A DNA stretch of 64,000 nucleotides from Prunella strophiata (GCA_036583965.1 JAZBQD010000015.1:27750310-27814309), one strand, 5' to 3'. Shown: positions 1 through 13,566, counted from the stretch's first letter. The notes: generated from the letters alone by a model not told the origin. Numbers and translations: made by a program.

Positions 1-1924
1 AAGAAACCTTGACAAAGCTGTATTGTAGTATTTGAGCTGAAAGAAACAGAAAGAAGACAGTGCAGTGTGTAAGTCCAGAAAATTGTGGAGCTAATCAATT
101 CAGTCACATAATTTTTGCAGGCTAAATAAAATCAACAGTCACTTCACAGCACAGAAAACAGTAGCAATATCCAATGCTGTATAATCATTCCAGGTCTGCT
201 TGTGCATTCTCTGCACACTCACTTGTTCAGAAGTCATTAGACATTTTGGTGCATAAAGAAATTTGGATTAGGTCTTCTACAAACTCCATAGGAACAAGAG
301 TAATTAAAATTTATGACTTTACAGTCTGGCCATCCAGCCAGCTGATCCAAAGATTTGTATTTCAAGCAGAAACCTTTTGTTCAATCTCTGAACCAATTAA
401 CCTTGCCAATTCCTCTGTATTTCTGCAACAGCAATGGTATATTTAGGGAATCAAAAACTGTAATTGGATCCTCTGCATGTATTCAATTCCCTATTCAATT
501 TATGTTCCCTTCATATATCCTCCAAAACTTCTCATCTGCCTATTAGTACCTGTCCATAAGAACTAAAGGTACACAATGTATCACTCAAAGGCACAAAAAC
601 ACCTTCTAAGTGAAGTCTCTTTCCCTGAGAAAAAAAAACCTAAGGGTTTCTAAACCTCTTTCTGACCCTGTCTTCATCTTGAACTGCACTAAGCTCTATC
701 TAAATTATTTCTATCACCTTATCTAGGCCAGATTAATGGCAAGATAATCAAGAATATGTTTTTCATTGGCAGACCAATTGTAACACCTTCTATTTTAACT
801 TGTGGCAAAACATTGTGGAGCTATATTCAAGCATGAGCTGGGATAAGAAGCCCCTGAATGCCTCACTTGCTCCCTTACTAAACATGTCAGTTTAGTATGT
901 CTGAATAAACCTTCACACTTCATGAAAAAATGACCAGGACTGTTACAAAATTTAAAGCATTCTCATGGGGACTGACCTCATTGCATGAGGTGCAGAACTT
1001 CTTATGTTAAATGCTTTTAGATAATACAATTTTTGTTTATTCAATCCTCAACTGCTTAATTTTCCAGTATTGGTCCAGAAGCACATACACAATGGCAACA
1101 TGAAGCCTAAGACTGAAACTAAAACCTCTCTGAACTATAACCTCACATTCTACAAAGGAAACCCTTTCAAATAACATTGTAAAGAAAAGACATTTCACAG
1201 CAGCTGAAGGTTCAATTATTTTAATTTTTCTTTTTATTTTTTAAATGGATTAAAGTATCTTCCATCACTTAAATAATTAGTGGTCCTCTTGTTTTATTTA
1301 TGCAGTATCCATGCAACAATTTGTCTGCATTTGTGGCATGTCCAAATTACCTACAGTTTCTCCATGTATCTTGTCACAAAACTTGCCTTGAGAATTCCCT
1401 GCCTTTGTGAATTAACAGCAAGTCTCTGATTCAGAGATACTGCTCCCTGAATGGCAAACTTGCATTTTACTCCTTTTATTGGCACCCAGCACTCTGACTG
1501 GTGCTGTATGGCAGACATCTTCATTCACAAGAGAATATCAATGACAGATCACAATACAAATAGAAGAGAGCAAGGGAAATCTAAGATTCTGCCTCATATG
1601 AGGGAAAACATAAAAAAAGCAGCATCTTAGAGATGATACCATAGAAATGTTTATGGGGTATTTATAGTTTGTGAAATCAGCCTCTTTATAGTAGAGAAGA
1701 AATATTTCACGTGCAGTGCATTTGTCAGCACATGACAATGCAGGTGTATACCCATATATCACAGACATTTCAAGATACATCACTACACACATGGAAATGA
1801 GATACAAGATAAAGCTTTCCAAATGCAAATATTGTCAACAACTATAATAATAACAGTGACTTTGCTCTAGAAAAATTCCTTTGTTTTCACTGCTAAAAAC
1901 TGCAAAGGACTAAAAAAAACCAAA
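1..1924. other. Unassigned AT-rich non-coding stretch
   Basis: I see no gene, recognisable transposable element or structured repeat here. Short reading frames of up to about 96 codons occur on both strands. They have no recognisable motif and are broken by stops at the rate expected of AT-rich DNA. Confidence 0.6.
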
Positions 1925-1942
1925 ACACACACACACACACAC
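1925..1942. repeat. (AC)9 microsatellite
   Basis: Nine AC dinucleotides run without interruption and are followed by a short A run. This is an ordinary simple repeat. Confidence 0.9.
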
Positions 1943-4142
1943 AAAAAAAAATAGCTAGAATAACATAAAACATGAAAGTATGATAAGTATTATCAAGATT
2001 CTGAAAGAATTGCAGTGTAATATATACGGTTTTTCACCAAACCTCCAATGAATTTTCTCTGGTAAGTTGAAAACATTCTATTCCAGTTTCCACTGGAGCA
2101 AAATTAATTTTAGTACTAGCTGACTTGGTTCCAAGGAGAATTTCATATGAATACCATCATCACTCAGTCATGTTTTTAGTAATTTTTTCAAAAATTTTCA
2201 CCAGTTCATTGTGTTTCCACTATCCTGGTGCTAAGGTCATTTCAATCCTTCACCACTTCTGTTTTCCCCCTGCTTTTTTAAGATCAGATGCAGTCTGAAG
2301 AGCCTTAGTGTCCCAGATTTGCTGGGAAAATCATAATATTAATAGGATGCAATAAAAGGAAATCAGATGCCAAAAAAAGACAGCTCCAATAAAGAAAGAC
2401 AGAATCAGAAAACAGGGAGAAAAAAAAAATAGAGAGCAAAAGAAATCTGTAAAGATGAAGATGATAGGTGGCAGATAAAATTTGGAACCTGAATCTGTGA
2501 AGTATTGAGCTTAATTCTCTGGGTTGCAGGAGTGAAACCTGACAGGATTTTCAGCACTGCCAAAAGAGTAGCACCTAGTTCTGGAAATGGGGAAGGACAA
2601 TGGGGGAGATGCTACGAGGCCAACAAGGGCTGGAATCTTCAGTTTGGGAAGGATGGGGTCCAGAGCCAAGTCTGAGCAAAGATGGAAGGGAGGAAGAGTT
2701 ATGCCCAAGGACATTCCTGGGAGTAACTCATAAAGTGCATCATTCCCAAAAGATGTCCACGTTACAGGAAATAATACTTTTTGGTCAAACTTTTAATGGT
2801 CAAAGATATGGCTGCAAAGCAAATAATAAATTTGATCAAATGGCTGCACCTAGGAACGATGGAGAGCAGACCAGAAACAGAAGAAAAAGAAATATCTGGT
2901 ATCCCTGAGAAAAGAAATGGCAAGAAATTAGAAGTGACTTAAAATGTGAAGGAAAAAAAATCAACTTGGAGGAGATTATCTGATCTCACAATCATTTGGC
3001 ATATCATCTTATTGAAGAAATCTGTCTGTTACTTATTCCTTGACACTGACCAATGCTATTTCTTGAAAATGTTAACTGAATATTAATTTGATTATTGCTG
3101 AAAGGGTTAGTATACATTTTCCTCCATATGTCCTAATTATAGCTATATTAAAAGGCTGCTGTAGTCATGCTGCCTATTTAAGTAGTCACTGTTTACAGAT
3201 GAACTTTCCAATTTACTGTGGAACCTTTATATCCCATTTAAGACTGAGGTCTGAAATGCTGCCATTAGTTTTACCATTTAATCTATCTGATAAATTTCCA
3301 TTTGGCTTTGGGCCAGACTACTGCAAAACTGCTTTGGGAAACTACTCCAATAACATACTTAATGTGTCTTGTCCATGCTATTAGTACTTGTGGACATATC
3401 TAGAGGTATAAACAGCTTAGATTTAAAAATGAAACAAAGCCAATTTTTTGGCCAAAAGTCCTTATTTATGCAATCCTATTTCTTGGTAGAATTTATTTTC
3501 TAATAACATGGAATCAAAAGGCACCCTACAAAACCTAAGAAATTTAATATGTAATTTTTAACAGTCTTCAAAAACAGTATTTTACTTTTAAAATATTTAC
3601 TTGAAAGAAAAATGTATTAAATAGCAGTGTTCTATAAAATTGTATTTCTTGACAGTTCCAAATGAAAATAAGTACTATATTAGTGTTTTACTTGCACAGT
3701 TCCAAAGCTTTTTCTTTTTTTAATGGAAATGGAAAATGTTCAGGCATGGTACAATTAGATGTGACCATAGGATGGAACCTAGTCCTATAGCCTCTCATTT
3801 TTTTAGCCAAAAACTCACTGCTGCTGTTTTCTTTCCTTAGCTTAAGCCTGTCTCCACTGTTGAACCACATTGCCAGTCCCCACCTGTCCCTTAGGGTCAC
3901 CATGGTCTCTGTGCTCCCTCTCTCTCTCCCCAGGCATTACAGCAGGATAACTTAACTTAAATGTTTAAGGATCACTTAAAAGCCCAACCAGACAAAGCTG
4001 TATCTGCTGAAATTTGGCCTGGCAAAAAATCACACAGCTTTTCAACTTGAGTTCTACTTCCTGTCTACATGTCATTTTGGGAAGCAAATTGCTATTTCAT
4101 AATTATTCCCTGACATAAACACCAGAGGGACATCTATCCAGC
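1943..4142. other. Unassigned AT-rich non-coding stretch
   Basis: No repeat family or exon is recognisable. The interval 2500-2760 is less AT-rich and carries overlapping frames of 67 codons (minus) and 102 codons (plus). Neither has a recognisable motif and their overlap argues for chance. Confidence 0.55.
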
Positions 4143-4440
4143 TTGTCTTTTGAAACCTTAAATGGCAGAAGATTCCACAACCTTCCTAGTCAGTTTATTT
4201 TAGTATTTAGTTGTCATAATTTTTTAGTTTATAACCTATATTTTGTTTTCTTCCAATTTATTAACATATGTCCAACATCCTGCATAAGGCAAGTACTATT
4301 TTTCACTTTCATGTATTCTGTGGCAACATTTGGAAATTGGTTACTCTGCCTTCCTGATACGTTCTCTGAAGTGAACCATCTCATTTCTTCTAATATTTCT
4401 TTACCCACAATTTTTAGACCTCTGATCATTATTTTGTGAC
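4143..4440 (-). mobile_element. Ancient, degraded CR1 LINE remnant
   Basis: Read on the plus strand, the segment follows the order of an old CR1 3' region in reverse complement. It begins with a phrase like 'gaaacc...gattccacaaccttcctag' (4150-4190), has a middle part ending in a 'gaagtgaaccatctcatttc'-like phrase, and closes with 'agacctctgatcatt' (4418-4432). Known avian and turtle CR1 families carry the same order of phrases. The copy is heavily substituted and shortened by deletions, so it is much older than the CR1 copies at 30308 and 47455. No reading frame survives. The assignment rests on remembered consensus phrases; the exact subfamily and ends are uncertain. Confidence 0.55.
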
Positions 4441-6100
4441 TTGACTAAATGGCCCATGCCTTGTGGAAAAATATGTTAAAACTGGATGTAGCTATACTTT
4501 TACCAGGGCTGTCAAAAGGGGAAGAATTGCTGTTTGAGCTTTACATACACATGCCTACTCCTGTGCCCCCACATGAAGCAGATGATTGATGTCTTGCACT
4601 TGCCAATGGCACTAGGATGGTTTTTCATGTGAACTGCAGGAGCAATGCAAACTTAACCTTAAACCCATACACTTATGCCTTGAAGCTCTGGAGCCTTGAC
4701 ACACATAAATTTTTTACCAAATCAAGGTGCCAGTGCTGCACGGTTTCAGAGGAGTTTTGAATAAATGTGCACTGAGGCTTAGATTCTGTATAATAGAAGT
4801 GGAAATTTTGAGAGGTAAACGTGTAGTTACATGCATTGCTAGACAAGTATGTTGTATTTAACATAACAATGACTGTAGCAGGGCTCCCCTTTGCTTACAA
4901 GGAAAAAAGTCTTGACAGACACTGATGTTGCTAGTGATCAGCTGCTGAATGTATATAGAGAGGGATTTTTTCATTTAATCTCAGCAATATTTGGTGACAC
5001 ATGGAAAAAAAGCACTTACAAAACCTTGTTACTGTGACTCCTCTCAACAGATGCTACACATCCTAACTGCCATGAAAAATCCTAATTTTGAATGTCACTT
5101 TCATGTCCTTTATTACTATAGCTGCAGTCCCAATGCTACTCAAAATTGTTACAGTCAGAGCCACCAAGCCCTGGATAATCTTTGTCACTGGTGAGTGTAA
5201 TTTAGTAGTCTCAGTAAAAATCCTAAGGTGCTAGTTTCGTTTGTGTTTAATTCAAATCCTCAGAATTACTACGATAAGAGTTTCCCTTCTCCTCCATTCA
5301 AAACTGGGACATCATGCTTACCTTTGAGCTCTAATTTAAAGCAAATTTTGTTCTGTCTATAGTGTCATTTTCTTGTATAAAGGTCTCATGCAAGCTACCT
5401 ATAAATAATGTTCTGGTCTGTGATTACTTTTCTGGATAAATTTAATCTCCATGGGGTTATAATGTACATCTCATTTTCTGAGTTTCTGCCTACACTGTAG
5501 ATTTTCATCATGGTGGGAAATGGAAGGGAGAAACAAGATAGCTTTCTGTGAGTCTGAAAACTGTGGCCAGCACAAACTATTTGCATCATCATGACAGATA
5601 ATAGTAATAACATTTTCTGTGGTTTACACAAATTATCATTTTCTCTTTTTTGAGCACAGGGGAAACCATTCCAGAATTCCATTCTATTTCTGTTTTACTT
5701 TATTCACAATATCTATTATTCTTTGCTTTAAACAGTGGCACAGGCCTCACATGACCTCTTGAAAATATCAGCTTTTGCTTAAAAATATTATTCATATTAT
5801 CTTAAGCCAACTGATCTCTGTCAGTTACATCAGCTTAGGGCTGGCTGTTGAACATTGAGTCCAGCCTCAGATGTCTGTGCTGTTCAGGCTTTCCTCAGAT
5901 ATCCAAGGCAGTGGTTCCAAAGGCCCTAAATAAAATAGGGTAAAACTAAGCACATACTAATTCTAGACACTGAGAAATATCTATATGAAATTTTGACTTT
6001 CAGCCCTAAATTCACAGCTTCTTTTAACATACATTTTCTCCCTGATCACTGCAAAGTACATGAGGAAGATGATGAGGACAGAGCACAGTCCTGTCCTATC
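4441..6100. other. Unassigned non-coding stretch
   Basis: No gene or repeat family is recognisable. The segment 5830-5930 is richer in GC and CT-rich but matches nothing I know. Confidence 0.55.
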
Positions 6101-6510
6101 TGGAGGTGTCAGAACCCAGGACATCCCTCTGGCTGCCCTGGATGGCTCCAGCCCCTGGCAGGGAGATCAGAGACCTTGGCACAGAGCCCAAGACCCCTGT
6201 GCCTTTGATCTTGACCCATGGAAAAAATTATCAACCTTATATGAAGAGTTGCAAGCCACAAAAATTAAGTAGAGTAAGAGTTAGTTTATCACAGGGTGAA
6301 AAAGTAGAATTTTGGGGTTTTTTAGAATAAGGGTTCGGGGGTCAAGATGGAGGAATTTGTGCATGTTCTGTCCTTCTTTCTCCTTCTTCTTAGCCTCCAT
6401 CTTCTGGGTGATGGTGGCACTTTTGGATTGCTTTAGAGTAGAGTTGGACTGTGTAACATAGGTGATAGGTATTGGAAAATAACTGTAAATAATGTACATG
6501 TAGTTTTTAG

Positions 6511-6518
6511 TATAAAAA
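6511..6518 (+). promoter_or_regulatory. TATA box of the LTR at 6107-6715
   Basis: TATAAAAA lies about 90 bp upstream of the AATAAA signal in the same LTR. This is the expected position of the retroviral core promoter at the end of U3. Whether it is still active cannot be judged. Confidence 0.65.
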
Positions 6519-6598
6519 GACAACACCACCCCAGAGGTGGGCAGTGTGCCTTGGACTGACCTCAGCTGGTCAGGGAGAAAATTTGTTAGATAAGAAAT

Positions 6599-6604
6599 AA
6601 TAAA
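6599..6604 (+). terminator. Polyadenylation signal of the LTR at 6107-6715
   Basis: AATAAA lies downstream of the TATA box and about 110 bp before the LTR end, as expected for the R region of an LTR. Confidence 0.55.
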
Positions 6605-6721
6605 AAACCTTGAAAACTGCACAAGAAGACTCCTGACTCCTTCAGTTCTCGGGCTGGGACACAGAGACTCTCAAACAGATCGGGGTCATCTTGAGCTCCT
6701 GAGAGACCTCTGACATGGAGG

Positions 6722-9386
6722 GATGGTAGCTGGCCTCTTTTTTCACAGGTTTCTTGAGGCTTCAGAAACCAAAGGGTTTCCATCTAGTCAGTGGCCTACT
6801 ACTCATTAAGAATGTGGGAGTACAGTTTGTCAAAAAGAAAGGAAATAAAAAAAGAAATTGTAAACACTATATACAATAGATGCTTTGCTCTTAAGATTGA
6901 AGTTCAAAAAATTTTCTTGGTGTGTATCTTGTTCCTCAGCAGCTCTGAAGAAAGCTGTGGTCACCACCTTTTTCCTCTGTGTAATGAATTATGTATGTCT
7001 CTGTAGGACCAGAAATTGTATTACAAAAAAAAAATTTACTTTTCTCCAATACTTCTGAAAAAGATCAGAGTGATCTGGTGAGTTCTGTATGTCTCCAGAG
7101 GGTAAGGATGAAAACCTCTCAATCATAGCCTCAATCTCTACTCACCATTCTTTAAAAGGTAACCTCAGGCTGGCCAGAATTTTGAAGTAAAAAGGAAAAA
7201 GTGAAATATGAGATCCGTTGTTTTTATTTAAAAATTCTTTGAAATCCCATTAAGTGTGAAGAAAAATCTTTAAAAGTGCTTTAAAAAAATAAACAAGGAT
7301 TTCTTATGTAGCAGCAAAACAAATATAGTAAGGTATAAGAAGCTAAATAAAAGCTGTTGCATATCAAAAAATAAATTTAGTATGCATTTTTAATTTTATG
7401 TAACAGTTTCAGAGTCATAAAAAAAAAGATTAAACAAAAGAAAAAAAGAGAACATGAAGTTAAAAAGAAAATAAAACATAACTACTAGAGCTAATTGGTC
7501 TACCAAAAATGCTCTAGCTACCTGAGGAAAAAAATGCTATGTTTTAATAAATATTATACATATATATATTATACAGATAATATCATATAAGGCTTTGAAC
7601 AATGTCTGATAAAGTTTTTGCATCATTAATGTAAATATAACAGAAAGAGTAAAGGCTGAGATGGAACATTATCTATGAGGTCTTATAAGCTAAATAACAG
7701 AGAAACTAGATTTCTACTAAAAGTAGAAAAAATGCAAAATCCAGTCTAGTAGTGCTTAATGTCTTTAATTATCTGGAGTGCATACTGCTGTCTGCCCCAT
7801 CATCAAGGCTGACTCCCTGCTGCAGTTAAGTATCTTCACCATATATTGGTCAATAAGGTGATATATTCTCACTTTCCACATCAACATAAAGGATTTATCT
7901 CTCAGTTCAATCAGAAAAATTGATATGGGAAATATTTTTAATGAGGGAAGTCTCATTCTATACCTAATGGTGGAAATTTACAGCCAATAGACATCAAATT
8001 GGTATGCAACTACTCAGGGAAGGGTTCACTACAAGAGAGTGAGGAAGAATTAATGCACAGTCATTATGAGACACATTTAAATTTAATAAATTAACTAAAG
8101 CTATCATTCTGTGTAACTTATAAATTACTAAATATAGGGCACTGATCTTGAGGGCATTTCAGTTTTCCTTTGAACATGTGTGCTGCTGTGTTCCCAGGTT
8201 TTATCCTTTTCTCTTAGCTTAGCAATCTTTATGTATAACTGAGCTGCAGAGCTCTCAAAGTGGTATGTACCAGAGCAAACATGTCAGCAGGAGAATCAGA
8301 ATGTGCAATAAGACTGCTCAAGAGCTAATATAGTGATATGGATGCTGTCACATTGCAATGCATTAACATTATGTTTCCCAATATGATAAACTATTAATTG
8401 AGGAAAAAAAATAACAGAAAAATAATCAACACAGCCTTTGTATAAAAATAAAATACAAAAAAAAGAGCATTTTGAAACAAAAAATTCCATTTTAAAACAA
8501 AATCTTTGAATTTAGATATTTTTGTGAGCAGGAGCTGAAACCTTGAGCTGCTGTTTCATTTTGAACACAATTAATGCAACTTCATCTAGTGATGGCTATT
8601 GGATCAAAACTTCTTGTATACAAGCACAAAATAGTGTCCTTATAGAAAATTACTGACCAAAATCCCATTAATTTCTTTGGTACTGAGACTGTCAGCGTTC
8701 TTTGTGTCTATTAAATTCACTTTGAAAAACTCTGTTTGGCATTTCTTTTGAGAGGTACATTCAATACTACAAAGCTCTTTGAAAAGGCAGAGCAGATCTA
8801 GTAAATTCATCATCAGAAAAATAGTTGATTTCTTTTTTTCTTGGAAGACCTGCAGAGGAAATTGAGAAAGAGTGGAAAGTGCAACATCAAAGAAAAATAT
8901 CCTGATATTCATTTTAGAAAGGAGCAGAATGAAAAGAAGATCAGAAAGTAAAACAGTGAATTGATTGATTTTAAAAATCAATCAAAATACAAGAAGGTGA
9001 AAAAGCAGTTAGAAATAGATATATAAACACTGTATGCTATATCTACTACCAAAAAGCCAGATAAAAATCTTGTATTAAAGGATATGAGTAACATGGTATG
9101 TGAAGATGGAAATGCAAGTAATCTCAGAGTAATTCTTCAACAATTTACAAGACTCTTGGTGGTAGCAACACCATCTGTCTCTCTGGCAAGAATGTTCCTG
9201 GGAATCTGATCTTGAGAACTTACATAGATCAAAACATTCCCTTGCTCTATTTCCTGGTCCTTCTTTGGTATTATAGTTAAAAAAAACACCACTCTATCGA
9301 GGGGCAAAGTGGGGCACTAGCAAAAGGTGAGGGAAGTGGCATGAGTGGAGAGACAAGAAAAATTCCTGGGGAACAAGGTGGGGAGA
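6722..9386. other. Unassigned AT-rich non-coding stretch
   Basis: The interval 7200-7620 is especially A-rich, with many short A runs and a small TA-rich patch near 7556-7572. Frames such as 8640-8981 on the minus strand (113 codons) are rich in Phe, Leu, Ile and Lys, as chance frames in AT-rich DNA are. No repeat family is recognised. Confidence 0.55.
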
Positions 9387-9819
9387 TGTGATGGTTTAGG
9401 AATTGTATTCTCCAGTACAGTACTCCCACTAAAACCATGCTCCCCTTCCTCTTCTCCCTCCAATTGGAGGCACCAAAGACCATGAATTGAGATAGGAACA
9501 ATTTACTGGAAATAAAATGAGATAAGAAATGAGATTAGCAATGAGATAAGAAAACAGACAGTAACAGCTGCAATATTAATAACAAAAGGTATAAGAAAAT
9601 AAATGATTCACAAAGAAAAACTCCCTGATAACAGAAAACACTGGACAGCTCCCTCCATCAAGTGTTCTTGACCAGCAGGAACCCCTTCTCCCCAGAAGAG
9701 AGTCCCTTTCCCTTCCCCCAACAATGACATGAGGTGGTGTAGAACAACCTCCTTGTCCTAGCTCTACACCTTCTGGGCTACTGCAAAAAATTATCCCTGT
9801 CTTGTCTAGAACCAGGACA
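9387..9819 (-). mobile_element. LTR of an ERVL-like avian endogenous retrovirus
   Basis: On the minus strand the element begins TGTCCTGGTTCTAG and ends CCTAAACCATCACA, the TG...CA ends expected of an LTR. Near the 3' end there is a phrase of the 'AAATTGTTCCTATCTCAA' type followed by GA-rich sequence. This layout is shared by the avian ERVL-type LTRs that begin TGTCCTGGTTT, including the copies at 26332 and 50802. The flanking 5-bp sequences (ggaga and tgaaa) do not match, so no target-site duplication can be claimed. The copy may be old or one end may be misplaced. No internal retroviral sequence is evident next to it. Confidence 0.6.
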
Positions 9820-12800
9820 TGAAAGTAGTTATCATTAGCTGACACAAAGCAGAATCTGATTCTCCATTATAAATTATGGGGTCCTTAGAAATCCTTGAGA
9901 TTTGGCACATTGGCCAGGGACAGAGAGCTTTGCCTCTGCCCAAGAGCTGGGGGAAGCTAATAAATATTTCTTAAGATATAAAAAAGTATTTTAACCTTTT
10001 GATTCCAGGTCATCATATCCTGGTTTTACAAGGCACAAATGTGCTGCTGTGGCTGAGGTGTTTCAGCCTTTGCAGCGCAGCATCCACAGCCATCTGCAAA
10101 GCTAACAAGAGGTATGGTAAATCCTTTGCAAGCCAATCATCTTCCTTGGCTTGTCTGCTATCAGAGGTGAAGGATGCAGTCAGAGAGTGTCAGGAAGAGA
10201 GAGTGAAATCCAAGTTAAGAGTACATCACCAAGGTATTATGTCACATACGTGTAAACTCCATTTATGGAAATAATAAAGCTACTATATTTTTTAAACTTA
10301 GTCTCACACAAAATGTTTCTGTGTTCCCAGCAAACTAAAATAGATAAATATTTAAAAATAATTTCAAATTAATACATTTGGTTCCATGAGTCCACTAGGA
10401 AAATGTTAGAGTATCTCTAGATCTTTGACTACTCTGAAGTTATCAAAAAGGCTGATCAATTCTACCTTACTTTCATTCTGCCCATGGGGCATTGCTACAG
10501 CACGAACCAAAGCAGAGCACTTTCCCACACAGCCAGAATTTCTGTGCAGTTTATTTGAAACTTTTGAAAAGAACAAGGATTGAAACTCAAAGTATGCTTA
10601 TTGAATTATAATTTATGAGCAACACATTACCCAGGTGTTTTGGACAAGATAGTGAAAGGGTAAATCAGGAAATATGACACACTGCTTTCCATTAACCCCC
10701 TGGCACTTGCAATTTGAAGCTTCCCCTTACTAAAGGCTAATCCATTTTCCTGTAGTGCTTAGCATTTTAAAATCTCTGCTCCTCATGTCAAAATATTTAT
10801 ATGCATTTAGATATTAGAAAGGCAGGTAGCAATTCTGATCCCTTACTGTTTTGCACATTGTCATACCAAATCAAAACAAGCAGCAATGCAAAGCATACCT
10901 ACTGAAAATACAGCTCTATAGTATACACAAATGAACTATTTCAACCCTTATTTTCAGAAAAATGTATTTGTCCAATCTCCAAAATTCTGTAACAGATCAT
11001 AGATATTCACAGCAAAGCTGAAGTTTAATACATCAAGGTTCTAGCAAATACTAACAGTGATGTTACTTGTGAAAATGGCTTTTCACTGTTGGTTAGAAAC
11101 TGCATATGCTTATAGAAGAAGCAGCAATAGGTATATTGCTTGGTGCTGAAACTGGGATAGGAAACATTTTACCTGTGTCATCTTGCAGTATTTGCAAAGA
11201 AAGGCATTATTTTCCTGGATTAAACCTAAGGGCTTCAAAAAAATGAATTATTCTGTTAGGAAAATTTCTATGAACTCAGTTAGATCAGTAGGTCTTATGT
11301 TTCACATCCATAACAGATTATTATGTGAGGAATGAAGAAATATAAGAGTTTGAATATAATTTGGATTGTTGTTTCCATTTACATCCCAATGAGCAGAATA
11401 AGGGAACCCTACTGTCATTGTGATTAGGAAAATAAAGACTATAAAAAATATTCACCATGATTTAGATAAAATTGCCCATGCTGCCAAAATATCATCACTC
11501 TTTCCCATACAAGCAAGAGGCAGATAATCATCTGGAGTTGATGGAGTAAGTTTTCTCTAGAGGGATTAGTCTATACCACAGAGTGAGCAGTCTATACCAC
11601 AATGATATGTATTTGTTTCCCTTGATTTGAAAGACTTCACATCTCTCATTCAAATTTTAGAAAATCTCATACCACTGAAAATTCTCCAATTAATTTGGAT
11701 GACTATCACCAACTTAAGATGGAGATACTATTATGATGCATTTATATTGGATCCTAGGGAAATGACATTAATTATTAGAAAATCTTTTTCTAATAAAGAA
11801 AATCTTTGTTTTTTTAGTCACTGATATGGAGAGCAGATTCTGCCTTCAAGTGGCTGCACTTGTGCATGGAGCTGAAACAGAACTTACCTGTGTTTGTCTC
11901 TTTCCTCTTGAAGGAGCTTGCATGCATGTAGCAGAATTCTCTACTGTCAATTAACAGCTGTATGACTTCCAGGTATGGCAGAGGGAAATGGGAGCTTCTG
12001 TGATTATATCTATGTGAAGCATAGAAATTCCAAGCTCACTTTTGCTAGGAGGAATGCTGTAATTGGTATCAACACCAAGTAAACTTCATGTGAAACATGT
12101 CTGCCTACCTGTTAATTTTATAGTGCCATCAGTACTCCTGTATCTAATTAACAGAGTCATTGTCCTATGAAATATAATCAATGCTTTCTGAGAAGCATTA
12201 AAAAGTCTGCATGTTTAATGCATGTCAGCTTTGCTAAATTCTAAACAATTCAAATTTTGTATAAGTATACACTAGACACACCTATTCACTTGTATTTTGG
12301 GCTGGTTTTCACATCATGTTCTCAGACACCATCTGGCACTTCTGGAAAGCAGCAGAAACACTGGAAAGCAGCTGACTTCTTCAAGGTGCATTCAAAGGAT
12401 CTCACTTTAACCTGCTCTTTGTCAACAAATTTACGCAACCACCTACAGTGAATGAAAAACAAAATATAGCCAAGTGTCAGACTTTATGAAACCTCTCTGC
12501 TAAAAGAACATGGTGAGAACAGTTGATGTTTATATCTTCAGTTTTCTTTTTGAGAAGACTGTTAAAAAAATCTTGAAGTTGGCAGATCAAAAATAAGTGG
12601 CAAAACTATTGTCTGAGAGAATAGCTGGGAGTCTGCACATCAGGTGTCCCATAAAAAGATTTGCAACACATTCTCTGTAGCACAAACTGCAGGTCTAATT
12701 CTCTTTAACATCTTCTGAACCTAGCAAGGTATGAAGTTTTCATAGTGTGCTCTCTATTGAATTTCCAAAAAAAGCAAATTCAGTAAGGTTGAAGGGGAAA

Positions 12801-13413
12801 CTGGAAGCATATCAAAGAACCAAACCATGAGGGCATGTGGTAAAAGAGGTCTCTCAAAACTATATGACAGATCAGAATAAAAACAGAAATGTATGCACAG
12901 ACAGTATATACATTGATTATCATACCTAAATATACAAGACAATAAGATCATGGCTGCAATGGTTGTTGCATGGTCGCAAATAAAACCCAAAAGTAGAAAT
13001 TAATATATAGTGCATGGCTGTGTTAAAAAATATGCCACTTCTGTGGATATATGTTTGGCTTCTTTTTATGTTGTGTGGCTTCACACATTACATTAAGGCA
13101 GTTGGGAGAGAATAATACACTTACTAAACTCCAAAGGAAATAAATTTAGGTCAAATGTAATTACTTAATCCAGAATATGCAATTTTTTGCTTTACATAAA
13201 CAAAATAGTAATATTGCACAACTAAGAAAAACTATTTATTCACTATGTAAGAAGCAGTTCCTCAACATATTTAAATTCAAGAAGCATCAGAAACTTGGTT
13301 AAGCAGAATATTAAGAAGAGATTTCAGAGCAGAAGAAAATTTCACAATTGGACACAGTTTTCACATCAGTCTAGATATGCAATAATTTAAATTTGATAAT
13401 TTGATCCCTGATG
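9820..13413. other. Unassigned AT-rich non-coding stretch
   Basis: Nothing beyond a small direct duplication at 11568-11601 is recognised. A 91-codon frame at 9999-10274 has no recognisable domain. Confidence 0.55.
11568..11601. repeat. Short tandem duplication, 21-bp period
   Basis: The 13-mer AGTCTATACCACA occurs at 11568-11580 and again at 11589-11601, with 8 bp between. The identical copies suggest a recent small duplication by replication slippage. Confidence 0.8.
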
Positions 13414-13566
13414 AAGGAAGGAAGGAAGGAAGGAAGGAAGGAAGGAAGGAAGGAAGGAAGGAAGGAAGGAAGGAAGGAAGGAAGGAAGGAAGGAAGGAAG
13501 GAAGGAAGGAAGGAAGGAAGGAAGGAAGGAAGGAAGGAAGGAAGGAAGGAAGGAAGGAAGGAAGGA
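13414..13566. repeat. Long pure (AAGG)n microsatellite
   Basis: About 38 AAGG units run for 153 bp without a single interruption. All three plus-strand frames and their complements read through it, which produces the artificial 'EGRK' and 'FLPS' repeat frames seen here. Such a frame is not evidence of a gene. A pure array this long is expected to vary in length between individuals and to be prone to assembly error. One strand is all purine. Confidence 0.98.

Larger units (their letters stand above)
6107..6715 (+). mobile_element. Solo LTR of an ERVK-type avian endogenous retrovirus
   Basis: The element begins TGTCAGAACCC and ends CCTCTGACA, so its ends form a perfect 7-bp inverted repeat (TGTCAGA / TCTGACA). 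It is flanked by identical 6-bp copies of TGGAGG at 6101-6106 and 6716-6721, which is a target-site duplication. Six-bp duplications are typical of class II (ERVK) integration. A TATA box (TATAAAAA, 6511-6518) and a downstream AATAAA (6599-6604) fix the plus orientation and mark the U3/R layout. No internal retroviral sequence lies on either side, so recombination between the two LTRs of a former provirus is the simplest origin. At 609 bp it is of normal LTR length. The text matches an LTR family I remember as common in passerines; I cannot give the library name with certainty. The intact duplication suggests a fairly young copy. Confidence 0.85.
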
